Positions 1 to 9,355 of a stretch of 64,000 bases of DNA are shown here, one piece after another. Position 1 is the stretch's first letter. Every line of letters starts with the position of its first letter. Made by a program: the position numbers and the translations under genes. The notes beneath the pieces are model-generated. The model saw nothing but the letters and a program-made list of their open reading frames with translations. It made no database searches and was not told the DNA's origin. The stretch is from Vibrio sp. NTOU-M3 (GTDB lineage Bacteria; Pseudomonadota; Gammaproteobacteria; Enterobacterales; Vibrionaceae), in the NCBI RefSeq assembly GCF_040869035.1, contig NZ_CP162101.1, positions 1,054,001 through 1,118,000 of the forward strand, written 5' to 3'.

Positions 1-45
1 AATATTACTAATAAGTAGCCTTGCTGTATTAAAAACAAAAGGTGT

Positions 46-190
46 CTATTGTTGGCCAGTACTTCCAAGATTTGGTTATTCGCACTTCGGTAAACAACAT
101 GGTAGTGAGGGCAGTTGTTACACCATGCTGTTCCCATTCAGAATTGCTACTTCTGTCACTCTGTTAGCCCTGATTCAGCCATCATCACAA
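46..190 (-). pseudogene. Remnant of gcvP (glycine dehydrogenase) with internal deletion
   Basis: Bases 51-77 are identical to 2263-2289 inside the intact gcvP below. Bases 101-190 then match gcvP near 2669-2757 with many substitutions, so about 380 bases between the two matching parts are missing. No reading frame survives. It reads like a decayed partial duplicate of the C-terminal third of gcvP in the same orientation as the intact gene about 2.2 kb away. Seen directly by comparing the two stretches; origin (duplication or old recombination) is inferred. Confidence 0.75.
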
Positions 191-382
191 ACTAAGCTCA
201 AGCAAAAACAAAGCCTGACTCTATGGTTTTCTTTATTGGTCTGAGTTACGTTCCTATCGGGTGAGCCGTCGCACACTCTTTGCAACAAATTACCGCTTAT
301 ATCAAGTCAGTTAAACGGTATAATCGTAAGCTGACGCACGCTGCTCAGCGCTATGTTAAGTGGCTAAAATAATGGACTATTG
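191..382. other. Intergenic stretch, no intact gene
   Basis: No start-to-stop gene is visible. A short plus-strand frame without a good start ends at the TAA at 370-372 (last residues YVKWLK) and could be the tail of a lost gene. Nothing else recognised. Confidence 0.4.
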
Positions 383-889
383 ATGAAACTAAAAAAAATC
401 GACAAACAACTATACCGCTCACGTTTAAACATGGTCATTGTCTTGTGCATTGGTATCTTAGCCGCTTCTAGCCTTGCAATCTCTCAAACACTCATTGCCT
501 TCTTTCCGTCAGAATCTGGCTCCCATTTCCATTGGAATTTGCTTGGTGTCATTGTCAGTGCCATCGGGCTGGTGGTGGCATTAATCAAATTCAAGTCGCA
601 CCCTAAAATGCATGAAGTCGCCTACGTGTGGGAACTAAAACAAGCACTCAACCAAATTTATCGCAAAAAGAGAGCACTTGATGCTGCCGCAGCTGAAGGT
701 AACGCAGATGCGATGTTAGCCCTTCAATTTAGCTACGAAGGCTCTCGCCAACTCTGGCAACTCGACGACAATACCCTTACGATGGAAAGCTTAGCCGCCG
801 CCCAAAACAAGCTTGATGAGCTGGCTGAAAAGCACGGTATTGAACTGGATATTGCGAACTACCACGCTGGAATTCTAAAAGCGTTTTAG
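383..889 (+). CDS. DUF3087 family membrane protein
   Basis: A 168-residue protein. Residues about 17-38 and 51-67 are hydrophobic and look like two transmembrane helices, followed by a soluble C-terminal half with the conserved-looking stretch YVWELKQALNQIYRK and a helical acidic tail. This layout matches the DUF3087 proteins common in Vibrio; their function is unknown. ATG at 383 is chosen over an adjacent in-frame TTG at 380. It stands alone, with no operon partner close by. Confidence 0.75.
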   Translation: MKLKKIDKQLYRSRLNMVIVLCIGILAASSLAISQTLIAFFPSESGSHFHWNLLGVIVSAIGLVVALIKFKSHPKMHEVAYVWELKQALNQIYRKKRALDAAAAEGNADAMLALQFSYEGSRQLWQLDDNTLTMESLAAAQNKLDELAEKHGIELDIANYHAGILKAF

Positions 890-1024
890 TCGGTTTATTT
901 GTGTTGCTACAAATAAGAAGGATAGACAAAGACAAGGCTTAACCTTTAAATTCTTTACAAGTGATTAAGCTGATGATTTGGCTTAGTATACTCAAAAAGA
1001 GAATCGACAAGAGAGTGTGATGAT

Positions 1025-1285
1025 ATGTCAAAAACAGCGAAGCTCCATAACGAAGATAAGTTAGTGAAAAAGGCATTAGAGATCGGTGGCAAGATGGCTA
1101 AAATGCAAGGATTTGATTTACCAGAATCTCCGCAGCCAGTCAGAGTTAAAGCCATCTATCTCTTTTTAGTCGATGCTAAGCAAATTGCGCCACTTCCAGA
1201 AAGTAAACTCGATGGTGCCAACATCAAACACAGGCTAGCACTGTGGATTCATAACGCGTTGCCAGACAACGACCCTCTAAAATAG
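1025..1285 (+). CDS. DUF5062 family protein
   Basis: An 86-residue soluble, lysine-rich protein (starts MSKTAKLHNEDKLVKKALEIG) that I recognise as the DUF5062 family of vibrios, of unknown function. A purine-rich stretch (gagagtgtgatgat) precedes the ATG. A hairpin terminator follows immediately, so it is probably a single-gene transcript. Confidence 0.75.
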   Translation: MSKTAKLHNEDKLVKKALEIGGKMAKMQGFDLPESPQPVRVKAIYLFLVDAKQIAPLPESKLDGANIKHRLALWIHNALPDNDPLK

Positions 1286-1304
1286 ACATTTCTATCATCC
1301 TATT

Positions 1305-1327
1305 AAGCGCTGAAACAGGCGCTTTTT
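1305..1327 (+). terminator. Rho-independent terminator after the DUF5062 gene
   Basis: Stem AGCGC...GCGCT with a short loop and a following T run, 20 bases after the stop codon. Confidence 0.7.
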
Positions 1328-1583
1328 AGAAGCAAACAAACCTTACAACCAACAAGTAGAGTGCGTGGCGCTAACTCGTGTCTGTTCATCTTCTGTATAC
1401 CAATAAATCTTATCGAGTTATCAATGTATATCGCACCTCAAAGCGAGTAGGGATGTTCAGTAGTATTGGTTTACAAAACAGAATCAAAATTGCTAAAGAT
1501 AAGCTCCGAGAAGCGGTACAATGCTCGCGTTGCAAGAGCGCAACATGGAATACTCATTCACAGAAACCCTAAAGTAACCATAC

Positions 1584-2078
1584 ATGTCTAAAGATTTCGA
1601 ATTCACCACAGAATACACGCTCGACAAATCCTTCTTTGCCGAGTGTTATGACCAAACTAGCCAGCCTGTTAAGTTCCCACAAGCGTATTTGAAAGGAATA
1701 CTGTTTCTTATTTTTGGTGTGGTTTTACTGGAGTTTGAACTGCTACCTAACGGTTATGTTGGTTGGTTCTTTATTGTGTTGAGTGTGATTGAGGCGTGCA
1801 GTGTTTACTTCAAAAGAACGTGGTGGTTGTGGCGACAAACCATCAGCTCTAGCCGTGGCAATAAAGTGGTGTTTCAAGTTAACGCGGATGGAGTGCGCTA
1901 CAAAAGCGGTAAAATCGACCGCAGCATTGTTTGGAGTGAAATTGATCAACTCGAACAAACCGATTTGGGCTTTATTCTTCATCTGGGTAAACAACGTCAG
2001 TACATCAGTAAATCCTGCTTAAATGAAGAAGTGATCGAGTTTATGGTAAAGCAGCACGAAGCAGCGAAAACGAATTGA
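1584..2078 (+). CDS. YcxB-like membrane protein
   Basis: 164 residues. Two hydrophobic helices (about 35-52 and 57-76) are followed by a basic turn (KRTWWLWRQ) and a C-terminal beta-rich region ending in WSEIDQLEQTDLGFILHL and LGKQRQYISKSCL. This is the arrangement of YcxB-like proteins, whose function is unknown. The gene converges on gcvP and shares a bidirectional terminator with it. Confidence 0.65.
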   Translation: MSKDFEFTTEYTLDKSFFAECYDQTSQPVKFPQAYLKGILFLIFGVVLLEFELLPNGYVGWFFIVLSVIEACSVYFKRTWWLWRQTISSSRGNKVVFQVNADGVRYKSGKIDRSIVWSEIDQLEQTDLGFILHLGKQRQYISKSCLNEEVIEFMVKQHEAAKTN

Positions 2079-2135
2079 TGTTGTTGAGCGTAACAAGGCT
2101 TTGCCCTAAAGCGAGCTAACAGGTTTTACCAAGAT

Positions 2136-2161
2136 AAAGGCGAACCAATCGGTTCGCCTTT
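2136..2161. terminator. Bidirectional terminator between YcxB-like gene and gcvP
   Basis: Perfect 11-bp stem AAAGGCGAACC / GGTTCGCCTTT around a 4-base loop. It lies between two convergent genes and can serve both. Confidence 0.85.
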
Positions 2162-2183
2162 GTCTATTTAGATTCTACAAAAA

Positions 2184-5048
2184 TTAATCTTCGTAGTTAT
2201 CGATGCTTGGGCACGAGCAGATTAGGTTACGGTCGCCGTATACGTTATCTACGCGGTTTACTGTTGGCCAGTACTTCCAAGATTTGGTTGCTGGCGATGG
2301 GAAACAACCAAGCTCACGAGAGTACGGGCGATCCCATTCATCTTTTGCTAGGTCAACTTGAGTGTGTGGCGCATTAACAAGTGGGTTGTTATCTAGCGGC
2401 CATTCACCGTTCTTAACCTTCGCCATCTCTTTACGGATTGCGATCATCGCATCACAGAAGCGGTCTAGCTCTTCTAGGTCTTCCGATTCCGTTGGCTCAA
2501 CCATTAGCGTGCCCGCTACAGGGAACGACATCGTTGGTGCGTGGAAACCGTAGTCCATTAGACGCTTCGCGATGTCTTCTTCGCTGATGCCTGTTTCTTC
2601 TTTCAGTGGACGAATGTCGATAATACATTCGTGCGCTACACGGCCATTTGAGCCACGGTAAAGAACAGGGTAGTGAGGGCGCAATTGCTCCATCACGTAG
2701 TTCGCGTTCAGAATCGCTACTTTTGTTGCGTCTGTTAGGCCAGCTTCACCCATCATCGCGATGTATGCCCAAGAGATAGGCAGGATAGATGCGCTACCCA
2801 TATCCGCTGCCGATACTGCGAAGTCTTCGCCGTCTGCACCGTTTTCAATGTGACCCGGTAGGAAAGGTGCTAGGTGTGATTTCACACCGATAGGACCCAT
2901 ACCCGGACCGCCACCACCGTGTGGGATACAGAAGGTTTTGTGTAGGTTGAGGTGAGAAACGTCAGAGCCGATGAAGCCCGGCGTTGTTAGGCCAACCTGT
3001 GCGTTCATGTTTGCGCCGTCTAGGTAAACCTGACCGCCCGCGGCATGAACCATTTCACACACTTCTTTCACTTGCTCTTCGTATACGCCGTGCGTAGAAG
3101 GGTAAGTGATCATGATGCTTGATAGGTTGTCTTTGTGCTTCTCGATTTTCGCTGCTAGGTCAGTGACGTCGATGTTACCTTCTTCATCACACTTAACCAC
3201 AACCACTTTCATGGAAACCATAGACGCTGTTGCAGGGTTAGTACCGTGAGCAGAGCTAGGGATCAAACATACGTTGCGGTGACCTTCGCCACGGCTTTCG
3301 TGGTAGCGTTGAATTGCAATAAGACCTGCGTACTCACCTGATGCACCAGAGTTTGGTTGTAGTGAGAATGCGTCGTAGCCTGTGATTTCACACAGCTTCT
3401 CTTTCAGATCTTTTGCAAGCGCTGCGTAACCGGCTGCTTGTTCTGCTGGTGCGAACGGGTGGATCGAACCAAACTCAGGCCATGTTACTGGGATCATTTC
3501 TGCTGCTGCGTTCAGCTTCATCGTACAGCTGCCCAGTGGGATCATGCCGTGCGTTAGTGAGAAGTCTTTGTTCTCTAGCTGTTTTAGGTAACGCATCATC
3601 TGCGTTTCACTGTGGTGCGTGTTAAACACAGGGTGCATTAGGTATTCTGTTGTGCGGCGCAGTGCTTCTGGAATCGCTGCAAATTCGTTGCCCGCGATTT
3701 CAGTGGATAGTGCTGCGACTTCTTCTTTCACACCGAATACTGCGAATAGGGCTTCTACGTCTGCCACGGTTGTGGTTTCGTCGAAGCTCACACCTAGTTT
3801 GCCATCTAGCTTACGTAGGTTGATGTCTGCTGCCAGTGCTTTTGCGTAAAGCGCTTCAGTTTGAGCTCCCGCATTGATTGTGATGGTGTCGAAGAAGCTG
3901 TTGTGTGCTAGTTCAAAGCCTGATTTCGTTAGGCCAGCAGCTAGAATAGCGGTCATATGGTGAGTACGGCGAGCAATTGTACGTAGACCTTCAGCGCCGT
4001 GGTAAACCGCATAGAAAGATGCCATGTTGGCGAGCAGTGCTTGCGCAGTACAGATGTTTGACGTCGCTTTTTCGCGGCGGATGTGCTGCTCACGCGTTTG
4101 CATTGCCATACGCAGAGCTTGGTTGCCATTTGTGTCGATAGATACACCGATAACACGACCCGGCATCGTACGCTTGTGCTTGTCACGCGTTGCCATAAAT
4201 GCAGCATGTGGACCGCCGTAACCCATAGGTACGCCGAAACGTTGTGCAGAGCCAATAGTGACGTCTGCGCCCATTTCACCTGCAGGTTTTAGTAGAGCAG
4301 AAGCCAATAGATCCGTTGCTACGGTAACCAGTGTTTTGTTTGCTTGTGCTTTTGCGATGATGTCCGTTAGGTCACGAACCTCACCCGTAGTGCCGGGGTA
4401 TTGGACCAGTGCGCCAAACACATCTTGTTCTGGTAGTGATTCTAGTGAACCGACAAGAACATCAAAGCCGATGTATTTTGCACGTGTCTTAACGACTTCA
4501 AGCGTTTGTGGGTGAACATCGTCAGCAACGAAAAAGACGTTACTCTTGCTCTTACCCGCACGCTTACACAGTGTCATCGCTTCTGCTGCTGCCGTTGCCT
4601 CATCAAGCAATGACGCGTTCGCGATTTCCATACCGGTTAGATCCATCACCATTTGCTGGTAGTTTAGAAGGGCTTCTAGACGACCTTGTGAGATCTCTGG
4701 TTGGTAAGGGGTGTATGCGGTATACCAGCCCGGGTTTTCCATCACATTACGTAGAATCACGTTTGGTGTGAAGGTGTTGTAGTAACCCTGACCGATGAAT
4801 GTGCGTTTAACTTGGTTTTGGTCAGCGAATTTGCGCATTGCAACCAGCATATCGGCTTCGCTCTTCGCTTCTGCCAAATTCAATGGTTGCTCTAGGCGAA
4901 TTTGCGCTGGTACGGTTTCATCGATAAGCGCATCAAGGCTGATTGCGTTGATCGCTTCCAACATTTTTTGTTGGTCTGATTTGTTCGGTCCGTTGTGGCG
5001 AGCAACAAACTCGTTTTGTGTGCTGAGACTTTGAAGTAATTCAGTCAT
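2184..5048 (-). CDS. gcvP: Glycine dehydrogenase (decarboxylating), P protein
   Basis: 954 residues, the usual length of the single-chain P protein (E. coli about 957). It decarboxylates glycine using pyridoxal phosphate and passes the aminomethyl group to lipoyl-GcvH. The PLP-binding lysine lies in [16 protein letters not shown] near residue 703, and the glycine-rich turn after it is intact. It is the last gene of a minus-strand glyA-gcvH-gcvP group, separated from gcvH by a terminator-like hairpin that may lower its expression relative to gcvH. A decayed piece of the same gene lies at 46-190. Confidence 0.98.
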   Translation of the reverse strand: MTELLQSLSTQNEFVARHNGPNKSDQQKMLEAINAISLDALIDETVPAQIRLEQPLNLAEAKSEADMLVAMRKFADQNQVKRTFIGQGYYNTFTPNVILRNVMENPGWYTAYTPYQPEISQGRLEALLNYQQMVMDLTGMEIANASLLDEATAAAEAMTLCKRAGKSKSNVFFVADDVHPQTLEVVKTRAKYIGFDVLVGSLESLPEQDVFGALVQYPGTTGEVRDLTDIIAKAQANKTLVTVATDLLASALLKPAGEMGADVTIGSAQRFGVPMGYGGPHAAFMATRDKHKRTMPGRVIGVSIDTNGNQALRMAMQTREQHIRREKATSNICTAQALLANMASFYAVYHGAEGLRTIARRTHHMTAILAAGLTKSGFELAHNSFFDTITINAGAQTEALYAKALAADINLRKLDGKLGVSFDETTTVADVEALFAVFGVKEEVAALSTEIAGNEFAAIPEALRRTTEYLMHPVFNTHHSETQMMRYLKQLENKDFSLTHGMIPLGSCTMKLNAAAEMIPVTWPEFGSIHPFAPAEQAAGYAALAKDLKEKLCEITGYDAFSLQPNSGASGEYAGLIAIQRYHESRGEGHRNVCLIPSSAHGTNPATASMVSMKVVVVKCDEEGNIDVTDLAAKIEKHKDNLSSIMITYPSTHGVYEEQVKEVCEMVHAAGGQVYLDGANMNAQVGLTTPGFIGSDVSHLNLHKTFCIPHGGGGPGMGPIGVKSHLAPFLPGHIENGADGEDFAVSAADMGSASILPISWAYIAMMGEAGLTDATKVAILNANYVMEQLRPHYPVLYRGSNGRVAHECIIDIRPLKEETGISEEDIAKRLMDYGFHAPTMSFPVAGTLMVEPTESEDLEELDRFCDAMIAIRKEMAKVKNGEWPLDNNPLVNAPHTQVDLAKDEWDRPYSRELGCFPSPATKSWKYWPTVNRVDNVYGDRNLICSCPSIDNYED

Positions 5049-5112
5049 GGTCCTTTACCTACTCCGTGGTTCGGGTAACTGATAAATTTAATTATACATC
5101 CGAACCTTAGAA

Positions 5113-5150
5113 AAAAGCTGCCCGAGATAGGTTCATCAAGGGCAGCTTTT
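5113..5150 (-). terminator. Hairpin between gcvH and gcvP, likely attenuating terminator
   Basis: Perfect 10-bp stem AAAGCTGCCC / GGGCAGCTTT with T runs on both strands. On the coding (minus) strand it follows gcvH by about 15 bases and precedes gcvP by about 65, so partial termination here would set the gcvH to gcvP ratio. Confidence 0.75.
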
Positions 5151-5161
5151 GGGTTTCTGGT

Positions 5162-5542
5162 TTACTCGTCTTCGATCGAGTTTAGGTATTCTTCGGCGTC
5201 TTTTAGGTTGCCAAGCTCAGATGGGTCAGACATCTTCACTTTTACAATCCATCCGCCTTCATACGGTTCTTCGTTGATTAGCTCTGGGCTATCTTCCAAC
5301 TCTTCGTTGATTTCTACCACTTCACCTGTGATTGGTGCGTAGATATCGGAAGCTGCTTTCACAGACTCAACAAGTGAGAAACTGTCGCCTGCTTCGATTT
5401 CGTCTTCCACGTCTGGTAGGTCAACGAAAACCACATCGCCAAGCATTTCCTGAGCGTGTTCAGAAATACCAATCGTTACGGTGCCGTCACCATTGTCACG
5501 TACCCATTCGTGGCTATCTGCAAACTTCAGTGTGTTGTCCAT
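5162..5542 (-). CDS. gcvH: Glycine cleavage system H protein
   Basis: 126 residues, full length. It carries the lipoyl group that shuttles the aminomethyl intermediate between GcvP and GcvT. The lipoylated lysine is in the motif [11 protein letters not shown] (Lys62). It is very acidic, as the family is. It lies 39 bases after glyA on the same strand, with a purine-rich GGAGATTAAGC before the ATG. Confidence 0.98.
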   Translation of the reverse strand: MDNTLKFADSHEWVRDNGDGTVTIGISEHAQEMLGDVVFVDLPDVEDEIEAGDSFSLVESVKAASDIYAPITGEVVEINEELEDSPELINEEPYEGGWIVKVKMSDPSELGNLKDAEEYLNSIEDE

Positions 5543-5581
5543 TGCTTAATCTCCAAAATGTCTGTAAAGATTTAAAATTAT

Positions 5582-6877
5582 TTATTGGTAAAGTGGGAAA
5601 CGATGACACAGCGCTTTTACTTCTTTGCGAACGCGTTGTTCGACTGCTGTGTTTCCTTCAGGATTTTCAACTAATCCATCCAGTACGTCGCCAATCCAGT
5701 TCCCGATGAGTCTAAATTCTTCAGCGCCAAAGCCGCGGCTTGTACCCGCAGGCGTCCCTAAACGGATGCCCGATGTAATCATAGGCTTCTCTGTATCAAA
5801 TGGGATGCCATTTTTGTTACATGTGATCCCAGCACGCTCAAGCGCTTCTTCTGCTTTATTGCCTTTGAGTCCTTTTGGCCTTAGGTCAACCAGCATTAAA
5901 TGCGTATCGGTTCCGCCAGTCACAATGTCACAACCGCGAGTTTGCAATACTTGAGCAAGAACTTTTGCGTTGTCGATCACTGAATCGATATAACTGCTGA
6001 ACTCTGGTCCCAAAGCTTCACCAAAAGCGACAGCTTTTGCTGCGATGACGTGCATCAGTGGGCCACCTTGCAAGCCGGGGAATACTGCTGAGTTGATTTT
6101 CTTGATGATGTCTTCGTGGTTGGTCAAGATCATACCGCCACGAGGGCCGCGCAATGTTTTGTGTGTAGTGGTTGTCACAACATGTGCGTGAGGAAGCGGG
6201 CTAGGGTGCGCGCCTGTTGCGATAAGGCCGGCGATGTGCGCCATATCGACCATAAGAATCGCGTTGACTTCGTCTGCGATTTCTCGGAATTTTGCAAAGT
6301 CGATAGTACGTGGAATAGCACTACCACCTGCGATGATCATTTTAGGTTGGTGCTCAAGTGCTAGCTCACGAACGTCTTCGTAGTTGATTTCTAGCGTTTC
6401 TCGGTCAACGCCATATTGAACGGCGTTAAACCATTTACCAGAAAGTGCAGGGCGCGCGCCGTGTGTGAGGTGACCACCTGCGTCTAGAGACATACCAAGG
6501 ATGGTGTCGCCCGGTTGAAGCAGTGCCAGTTTCACGGCACCGTTTGCTTGTGCGCCTGAGTGTGGTTGAACGTTTGCGTATTCACAATTGAAAAGTTTCT
6601 TAGCACGTTCGATAGCAATGGCTTCCACTGTATCAACGTGTTCACAACCACCATAGTAACGGCGACCTGGGTAACCTTCAGCGTATTTGTTGGTCAGGCA
6701 TGTGCCTTGCGCTTGCATTACCGCTTTAGATACAATGTTTTCTGAAGCGATAAGCTCAATTTGTTCATTTTGACGTGTGTTTTCTGCTTGAATACCGGCA
6801 AAAACGGCATCATCCATGGCAGACAAATTGGTTGAAAAAAAGTTTTCAAGGCTGTGGTTTTGGTACGTTTTGTTCAT
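5582..6877 (-). CDS. glyA: Serine hydroxymethyltransferase (gcv-linked paralogue)
   Basis: 431 residues, about 14 longer at the N terminus than the usual 417-residue GlyA. It interconverts serine and glycine using tetrahydrofolate and PLP; the PLP lysine is in [11 protein letters not shown] near residue 243, and [13 protein letters not shown] and PHSGAQAN are intact. Being in one operon with gcvH and gcvP it probably couples glycine cleavage to serine formation. Vibrios usually carry a second housekeeping glyA elsewhere; this copy is the gcv-linked one by context. Confidence 0.95.
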   Translation of the reverse strand: MNKTYQNHSLENFFSTNLSAMDDAVFAGIQAENTRQNEQIELIASENIVSKAVMQAQGTCLTNKYAEGYPGRRYYGGCEHVDTVEAIAIERAKKLFNCEYANVQPHSGAQANGAVKLALLQPGDTILGMSLDAGGHLTHGARPALSGKWFNAVQYGVDRETLEINYEDVRELALEHQPKMIIAGGSAIPRTIDFAKFREIADEVNAILMVDMAHIAGLIATGAHPSPLPHAHVVTTTTHKTLRGPRGGMILTNHEDIIKKINSAVFPGLQGGPLMHVIAAKAVAFGEALGPEFSSYIDSVIDNAKVLAQVLQTRGCDIVTGGTDTHLMLVDLRPKGLKGNKAEEALERAGITCNKNGIPFDTEKPMITSGIRLGTPAGTSRGFGAEEFRLIGNWIGDVLDGLVENPEGNTAVEQRVRKEVKALCHRFPLYQ

Positions 6878-7075
6878 GGTAGATGACCTTCCATTTAGCC
6901 ACCGAGTAAATGTGGTTTATTTCAACTTGTCGTCTTTACTCGTCAGTTCTTTATTCTGCTAATCCGTACAAGCAGATCAGCGTGAAATCCATTCCCAACA
7001 ATCGGGACAAAACCCGGCGAAGTGTTGTGAGCTCAACCCACGTTCGCGCGGTAACAGCATCTCTCAATCTAACAA
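6878..7075 (-). ncRNA. About 200-nt structured leader of the glyA-gcvH-gcvP transcript
   Basis: From the predicted promoter to the glyA ATG the transcript has a leader of about 200 bases without a reading frame. It contains several short helices: a TGAGCTCA palindrome near 7032, a CGGG...CCCG stem, and a G-rich stretch with repeated GGG. I looked for the glycine riboswitch signature (ACCGAAG plus CTCAGGTAAAAGGAC) and do not see it. Whether it senses a ligand is unknown. Confidence 0.35.
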
Positions 7076-7081
7076 GTCGGT

Positions 7082-7110
7082 AACATAACGGTTGATTGTG
7101 TATTAATCAA
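7082..7110 (-). promoter_or_regulatory. Predicted sigma-70 promoter for glyA-gcvH-gcvP
   Basis: On the minus strand TTGATT (7110-7105), a 17-base spacer and TATGTT (7087-7082). It sits next to the palindromic operator at 7118-7140. Confidence 0.5.
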
Positions 7111-7117
7111 TAAAAAA

Positions 7118-7140
7118 TTTCCTATAGGAAACATGTTTTC
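7118..7140. promoter_or_regulatory. Candidate operator of the XRE regulator in the glyA promoter region
   Basis: The 14-base palindrome TTTCCTATAGGAAA (7118-7131) overlaps a second near-palindrome GGAAACATGTTTTC (7127-7140). The same half-sites GGAAAC/GTTTCC recur at 8081-8108 just before gcvT, the other gene set next to this regulator. Confidence 0.55.
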
Positions 7141-7250
7141 TTTTTTTGTTATCGAGAGCACGCTTTATTTCGTCATCTAACCTTTTTTCTACTATGGGCT
7201 TCATGCACAATGAAACCAGACAGGAAGTAAGCAAAATAAATGAGGGATCT

Positions 7251-7874
7251 ATGCCGGAAGATATCTACGATGAATATCCGTCCCTGCAATTAGCAAAAGA
7301 ATCACAAGAGCAAACCATTGAACCTTTAAAGTTAGGTCAGCGGATAAAGGACATCCGTGGCAAGTTAGGTATTACGCTTGAAGAGGCGAGCCAAAGAACA
7401 GGGCTGGCACGTTCCACCTTAAGTAAAATTGAGAATGAACAAATATCACCTACTTTTCAGGCAATGCAGAAACTGGCGCTTGGCTTGCAAATTGATATGC
7501 CACAACTCTTTGAACCACCAAGAAAAAAGGTTGCAACAGGGCGCCGGGATATCACTCGTTCCGGGCTTGGAAAACCGCACCCAACTCAAACTTATGAGCA
7601 TGAACTGCTCGCTACAGAACTTTCCAACAAGAAGATGATGCCGTTTAAAAGCCGAGTGCGCTCGCGTAGCTTTGATGAATACAAAGACTGGGTAAGACAC
7701 GATGGCGAAGAATTTTTGTTGATCATCTCTGGGGAAGTCATGTTCTATTCCGAGTTTTATGAACCCGTTCGTATGAGTGAAGGTGACAGCGTCTACTATG
7801 ACGCAAATATGGGGCATATGTTGGTCTCGGTCAGTGAAGAAGATGCCCATATTTTGTGGGTGACGGCTAAATAA
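7251..7874 (+). CDS. XRE-family regulator with C-terminal cupin domain
   Basis: 207 residues. An HTH of the XRE type (about residues 31-86, LGQRIKDIRGKLGITLEEASQRTGLARSTLSKIE) is joined to a cupin-like domain near the C terminus (HDGEEFLLIISGEVMFYSE ... SEGDSVYYDANMGHML). ATG 7251 is chosen because TGAGGG lies 5 bases upstream; in-frame ATGs at 7194 and 7203 lack such a site. It is divergent from glyA and upstream of gcvT, so it is probably the local regulator of glycine cleavage, perhaps with a small ligand in the cupin. Ligand unknown. Confidence 0.85.
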   Translation: MPEDIYDEYPSLQLAKESQEQTIEPLKLGQRIKDIRGKLGITLEEASQRTGLARSTLSKIENEQISPTFQAMQKLALGLQIDMPQLFEPPRKKVATGRRDITRSGLGKPHPTQTYEHELLATELSNKKMMPFKSRVRSRSFDEYKDWVRHDGEEFLLIISGEVMFYSEFYEPVRMSEGDSVYYDANMGHMLVSVSEEDAHILWVTAK

Positions 7875-7902
7875 AGAACATTTTTATTAAATTTCCAATA
7901 AT

Positions 7903-7922
7903 AAAAGCAAACGTTTGCTTTT
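7903..7922. promoter_or_regulatory. PurR-like operator upstream of gcvT
   Basis: A perfect 20-base palindrome whose centre GCAAACGTTTGC matches the PurR consensus core. PurR is known to repress the gcv operon in E. coli. Here it lies 210 bases before gcvT, upstream of a terminator-like hairpin, so the exact promoter it would control is not clear. Confidence 0.6.
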
Positions 7923-7943
7923 GGCGGATAGATAAGTAAAATG

Positions 7944-7986
7944 GCGTCGATTCAACAACTGGAGTTGTTAATCGGCGCTTCTTTTT
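7944..7986 (+). terminator. Terminator or attenuator hairpin between the XRE gene and gcvT
   Basis: A long stem (7944-7959 with 7964-7978, one bulge, one G-T pair) around the loop TGGA, followed by TTCTTTTT. It ends the XRE transcript or attenuates read-through into gcvT. Confidence 0.75.
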
Positions 7987-8080
7987 GCTTCTTTGAATGT
8001 GATCAAAACGTTAATCATCACATTTTCTCTTGTTCTAAACTTGTAAATGGTGCAAATTTTCTCCACTCTTGTTTATTATT

Positions 8081-8108
8081 GGAAACAAGGTTTCCTGATA
8101 AGGAAAAC
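8081..8108. promoter_or_regulatory. Candidate second operator of the XRE regulator before gcvT
   Basis: GGAAACAAGGTTTCC (8081-8095) overlaps TTTCCTGATAAGGAAA (8091-8106): the same half-sites as at 7118-7140. Located 25-50 bases before the gcvT start. Confidence 0.5.
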
Positions 8109-8132
8109 GGACCTGAACAAATGGAGACAACA

Positions 8133-9251
8133 ATGACTCAAGAATTACTTAAAACACCACTGCATACGCTGCATGTTGAAGCGGGTGCAAAGATGGTTCC
8201 GTTTGCTGGTTATGACATGCCAGTTCAATACAAACTTGGTGTAAAGAAAGAGCACTTACATACTCGTGATTCTGCGGGGCTATTTGATGTTTCTCATATG
8301 GGGCAATTGCGATTGCATGGTGAGGGTGCGGCGGCATTTCTTGAGTCATTAGTGCCAGTCGATATTATCGATCTACCACAAGGTAACCAACGTTACGCGT
8401 TTTTCACAAATGACGAAGGTGGCATCATGGATGATCTCATGGTGGCAAACCTTGGTGATCATTTGTTTGTTGTGGTTAATGCGGCGTGCAAAGAACAAGA
8501 TATTAGCCATTTGAAAGCGCATTTGCCGTCAGATGTGACATTAGAAGTGATTGAAGACCGTGCATTACTCGCACTGCAAGGACCAAAAGCCGTTGATGTG
8601 CTAAAACGCTTCGCTCCTGATGTGGCTGATATGTTGTTTATGGATGTGAAGAAGCAGACTATTCTTGGTGTGGAATGCATTGTCAGCCGCAGTGGCTATA
8701 CCGGTGAAGATGGATACGAGATTTCTGTACCAAGTACTCATGCTGCTGAACTCGCGAACCAGCTTACATCAGAAGATGAAGTCGAGTGGATTGGTTTGGG
8801 GGCGCGTGACTCTCTTCGTTTAGAATGCGGTTTGTGTTTGTACGGGCACGATCTGGATACAACAACAACGCCGGTTGAAGCGAGTTTACTCTGGGGTATT
8901 CAGAAGGTTCGTCGTGCTGGTGGCGAGCGTGAAGGAGGCTTCCCTGGCGCAGACATTATTCTCAAGCAAATCGAGACTAAAGATGTCGCGCGTAAGCGTG
9001 TTGGCTTAGTTGGCCAAACCAAAGCGCCGGTTCGTGAAGGTACGGAGTTATTTGATGCAGAGAACAACAAAATTGGTGTGGTAACCAGCGGTACGGCCGG
9101 ACCAAATGCAGGAAAACCCGTTTCAATGGCATATGTGAATTCGAACCTTGCGGTTATCGGTACTGAGCTTTTTGCAGAAGTTCGCGGAAAATTACTCCCG
9201 ATGACCGTTGAAAAAATGCCTTTTGTTCCACAGCGTTACTACCGTGGCTAG
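8133..9251 (+). CDS. gcvT: Glycine cleavage system T protein (aminomethyltransferase)
   Basis: 372 residues. It transfers the methylene group from aminomethyl-GcvH to tetrahydrofolate, releasing ammonia. Family motifs are present: GAKMVPFAGYDMPVQY at the N terminus, SRSGYTGEDGYEIS, GARDSLRLECGLCLYG, and the C-terminal GCV_T barrel. The start at 8133 (MTQELLKTP) is chosen because GGAG lies about 8 bases upstream and because the frame upstream of it runs through the regulatory region. It is split from the glyA-gcvH-gcvP group by the regulator gene, so two transcripts make the system. Confidence 0.97.
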   Translation: MTQELLKTPLHTLHVEAGAKMVPFAGYDMPVQYKLGVKKEHLHTRDSAGLFDVSHMGQLRLHGEGAAAFLESLVPVDIIDLPQGNQRYAFFTNDEGGIMDDLMVANLGDHLFVVVNAACKEQDISHLKAHLPSDVTLEVIEDRALLALQGPKAVDVLKRFAPDVADMLFMDVKKQTILGVECIVSRSGYTGEDGYEISVPSTHAAELANQLTSEDEVEWIGLGARDSLRLECGLCLYGHDLDTTTTPVEASLLWGIQKVRRAGGEREGGFPGADIILKQIETKDVARKRVGLVGQTKAPVREGTELFDAENNKIGVVTSGTAGPNAGKPVSMAYVNSNLAVIGTELFAEVRGKLLPMTVEKMPFVPQRYYRG

Positions 9252-9278
9252 CGCTAGATTTAATGAATCTTAATGTTG

Positions 9279-9306
9279 AAACCTCCTTCGGGAGGTTTTC
9301 TTTTTT
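9279..9306 (+). terminator. Rho-independent terminator after gcvT
   Basis: Stem AACCTCC / GGAGGTT with a TTCG tetraloop and a long T run, 27 bases after the stop. Confidence 0.9.
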
Positions 9307-9355
9307 TCATTTTTCGATAAAGTTATAAGATCTCGAAAATAAGAAGGATAGTGGT

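Noticed and set aside
1378..1572. 64-residue frame between DUF5062 and YcxB-like genes
   Set aside because: No ribosome site, no family, unusual composition; ends just before a real gene.
2362..4771. Several plus-strand frames across gcvP
   Set aside because: Shadow frames of the high-GC-third-position gcvP gene; none has a ribosome site or known family.
7941..8132. 64-residue N-terminal extension of GcvT
   Set aside because: It runs through a terminator hairpin and operators, has no family similarity, and a good ribosome site precedes the start at 8133.
6878..8132. Glycine riboswitch in front of glyA or gcvT
   Set aside because: Aptamer signatures ACCGAAG and CTCAGGTAAAAGGAC were not found on either strand.
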